DNA from: Streptomyces smyrnaeus
Lineage (GTDB): Bacteria; Actinomycetota; Actinomycetes; Streptomycetales; Streptomycetaceae
Assembly: GCF_017676345.1 (NCBI RefSeq)
Contig: NZ_JAFFZM010000006.1
Location: 186,001 to 250,000, forward strand
DNA length: 64,000 nt
Reading direction: 5' to 3'
A program made the translations under genes and the position numbers. The notes beneath the pieces are model-generated. The model made no database searches. It was not told the origin of the DNA and worked only from the letters and a program-made list of their open reading frames with translations. How positions within the stretch are numbered: position 1 is the first letter of the stretch; every line of letters begins with the position of its first letter. This document shows, in pieces, positions 63,413-64,000 of this stretch.

Positions 63413-64000
63413 TGCGTACGCGTCCGCTGAAAGTGGCGCTGCTGGGCTGTGGGGTCGTCGGCTCAGAGGTGGCACGCATCATGACGACGCACGCGGAGGA
63501 CCTCGCCCAGCGCATCGGCGCCCCGGTCGAGCTGGCCGGGGTCGCCGTGCGCCGGCCCGACCGGGTCCGTGCGGGTGTCGACCCCGCGCTGGTGACCACC
63601 GACGCGGCGGGGCTCGCCGCGCGCGAGGACATCGATGTGGCGGTGGAGGTCATCGGCGGCCTGGAGCCCGCCCGTACCCTGATCACCTCGGCGTTCGAGC
63701 ACGGCGCCAGCGTCGTGACCGCGAACAAGGCGCTGCTGGCCGAGGACGGCTCCACCCTCCACGAGTCCGCCGAGAAGTACGGCGTCGACCTCTTCTACGA
63801 GGCTGCCGTGGCCGCCGCCATCCCGCTGGTGCGCCCGCTGCGCGAGTCCCTGGCGGGCGACAAGGTCAACCGGGTCCTGGGCATCGTCAACGGCACCACC
63901 AACTTCATCCTCGACCGGATGGAGTCCACCGGCGCCGGCTACAGCGAGGCGTTGGACGAGGCCACCGCGCTCGGCTACGCGGAGGCCGACCCCACCGCCG
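63409..64000 (+). CDS. hom: Homoserine dehydrogenase, N-terminal part (3' end outside window)
   Basis: About 197 residues are present. The Rossmann NAD(P) motif LKVALLGCGVVGSEVARIM opens the protein, followed by VTANKALLAEDGSTLHESAE, EAAVAAAIPLVRPLRESLAG and IVNGTTNFILDRM, all characteristic of homoserine dehydrogenase, which reduces aspartate semialdehyde to homoserine for threonine and methionine. ATG 63409 and 63412 are both possible; AGAGG lies upstream. Its leader contains repeats and a possible small ORF. Confidence 0.95.
   Translation, partial: MMRTRPLKVALLGCGVVGSEVARIMTTHAEDLAQRIGAPVELAGVAVRRPDRVRAGVDPALVTTDAAGLAAREDIDVAVEVIGGLEPARTLITSAFEHGASVVTANKALLAEDGSTLHESAEKYGVDLFYEAAVAAAIPLVRPLRESLAGDKVNRVLGIVNGTTNFILDRMESTGAGYSEALDEATALGYAEADPTA

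Overview
The window is chromosomal DNA of a high-GC filamentous actinomycete, almost certainly a Streptomyces or close relative. The evidence is very high third-position GC, a rodlin/chaplin gene cluster (proteins of the aerial-hyphae coat), an HspR-type HAIR operator in front of lon, a conservon-like kinase/roadblock pair, a fused actinobacterial 2-oxoglutarate decarboxylase/dehydrogenase (kgd), and the order tRNA-Arg / receiver-only regulator / ArgRS-like fragment / lysA / hom. No prophage, integrase, insertion sequence or CRISPR array was seen.

Layout. 1-1539: two acyl-CoA dehydrogenase genes (the first cut by the window edge). 1572-9751: small regulator/membrane modules (PadR with a membrane protein, a TetR gene, a lytic transglycosylase-like protein, an orphan histidine kinase, and a DUF4097-PadR pair with an operator over its start codon). 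9957-22319: the standout region, a co-directional run of Trypco1 domain protein, trypsin-like protease with a VMAP-like C-terminus, MoxR AAA+ ATPase, SAV_2336-type protein, two short ORFs (one an FxSxx-like RiPP precursor), an HExxH peptide-modifying enzyme and a TIR/NB-ARC/TPR protein. Its parts resemble the NTP-dependent conflict (defence or self/non-self) systems proposed from comparative genomics, but it carries a modified-peptide module with no radical-SAM maturase. 22432-31995: kgd, a two-component pair, a spermidine synthase-like gene and lon. 32190-42427: GH25 muramidase, MarR, a roadblock protein and nitrate-sensing-type kinase, PP2C-like protein, NlpC/P60 hydrolase, a twice-frameshifted Ser/Thr kinase pseudogene and soxR. 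42507-48948: TetR, an AurF-like di-iron oxygenase, a ferritin-like di-iron protein, a solitary dnaK paralogue, and a MarR/AhpD-like pair with a shared operator. 48970-53502: DUF5949 and the rodlin/chaplin cluster. 53862-64000: tandem universal stress protein, a lipoprotein, ilvE, a small secreted cysteine protein, a coiled-coil HTH regulator, tRNA-Arg(CCG), a receiver protein, an ArgRS-like protein without a catalytic core, lysA and the start of hom.

How the genes work together. Three themes are readable: (i) a self-contained signalling/peptide-modification system (9957-22319) combining a protease, a AAA+ motor, a STAND NTPase and a putative RiPP; (ii) morphogenesis and cell-wall functions (SLT, GH25 and NlpC/P60 enzymes, chaplins, rodlins); (iii) central and amino-acid metabolism (kgd, ilvE, lysA, hom) beside protein quality control (lon, dnaK) and redox or stress regulators (soxR, MarR/AhpD-like, Usp). 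All functional calls rest on reading motifs and family resemblance by eye; no database search was run.
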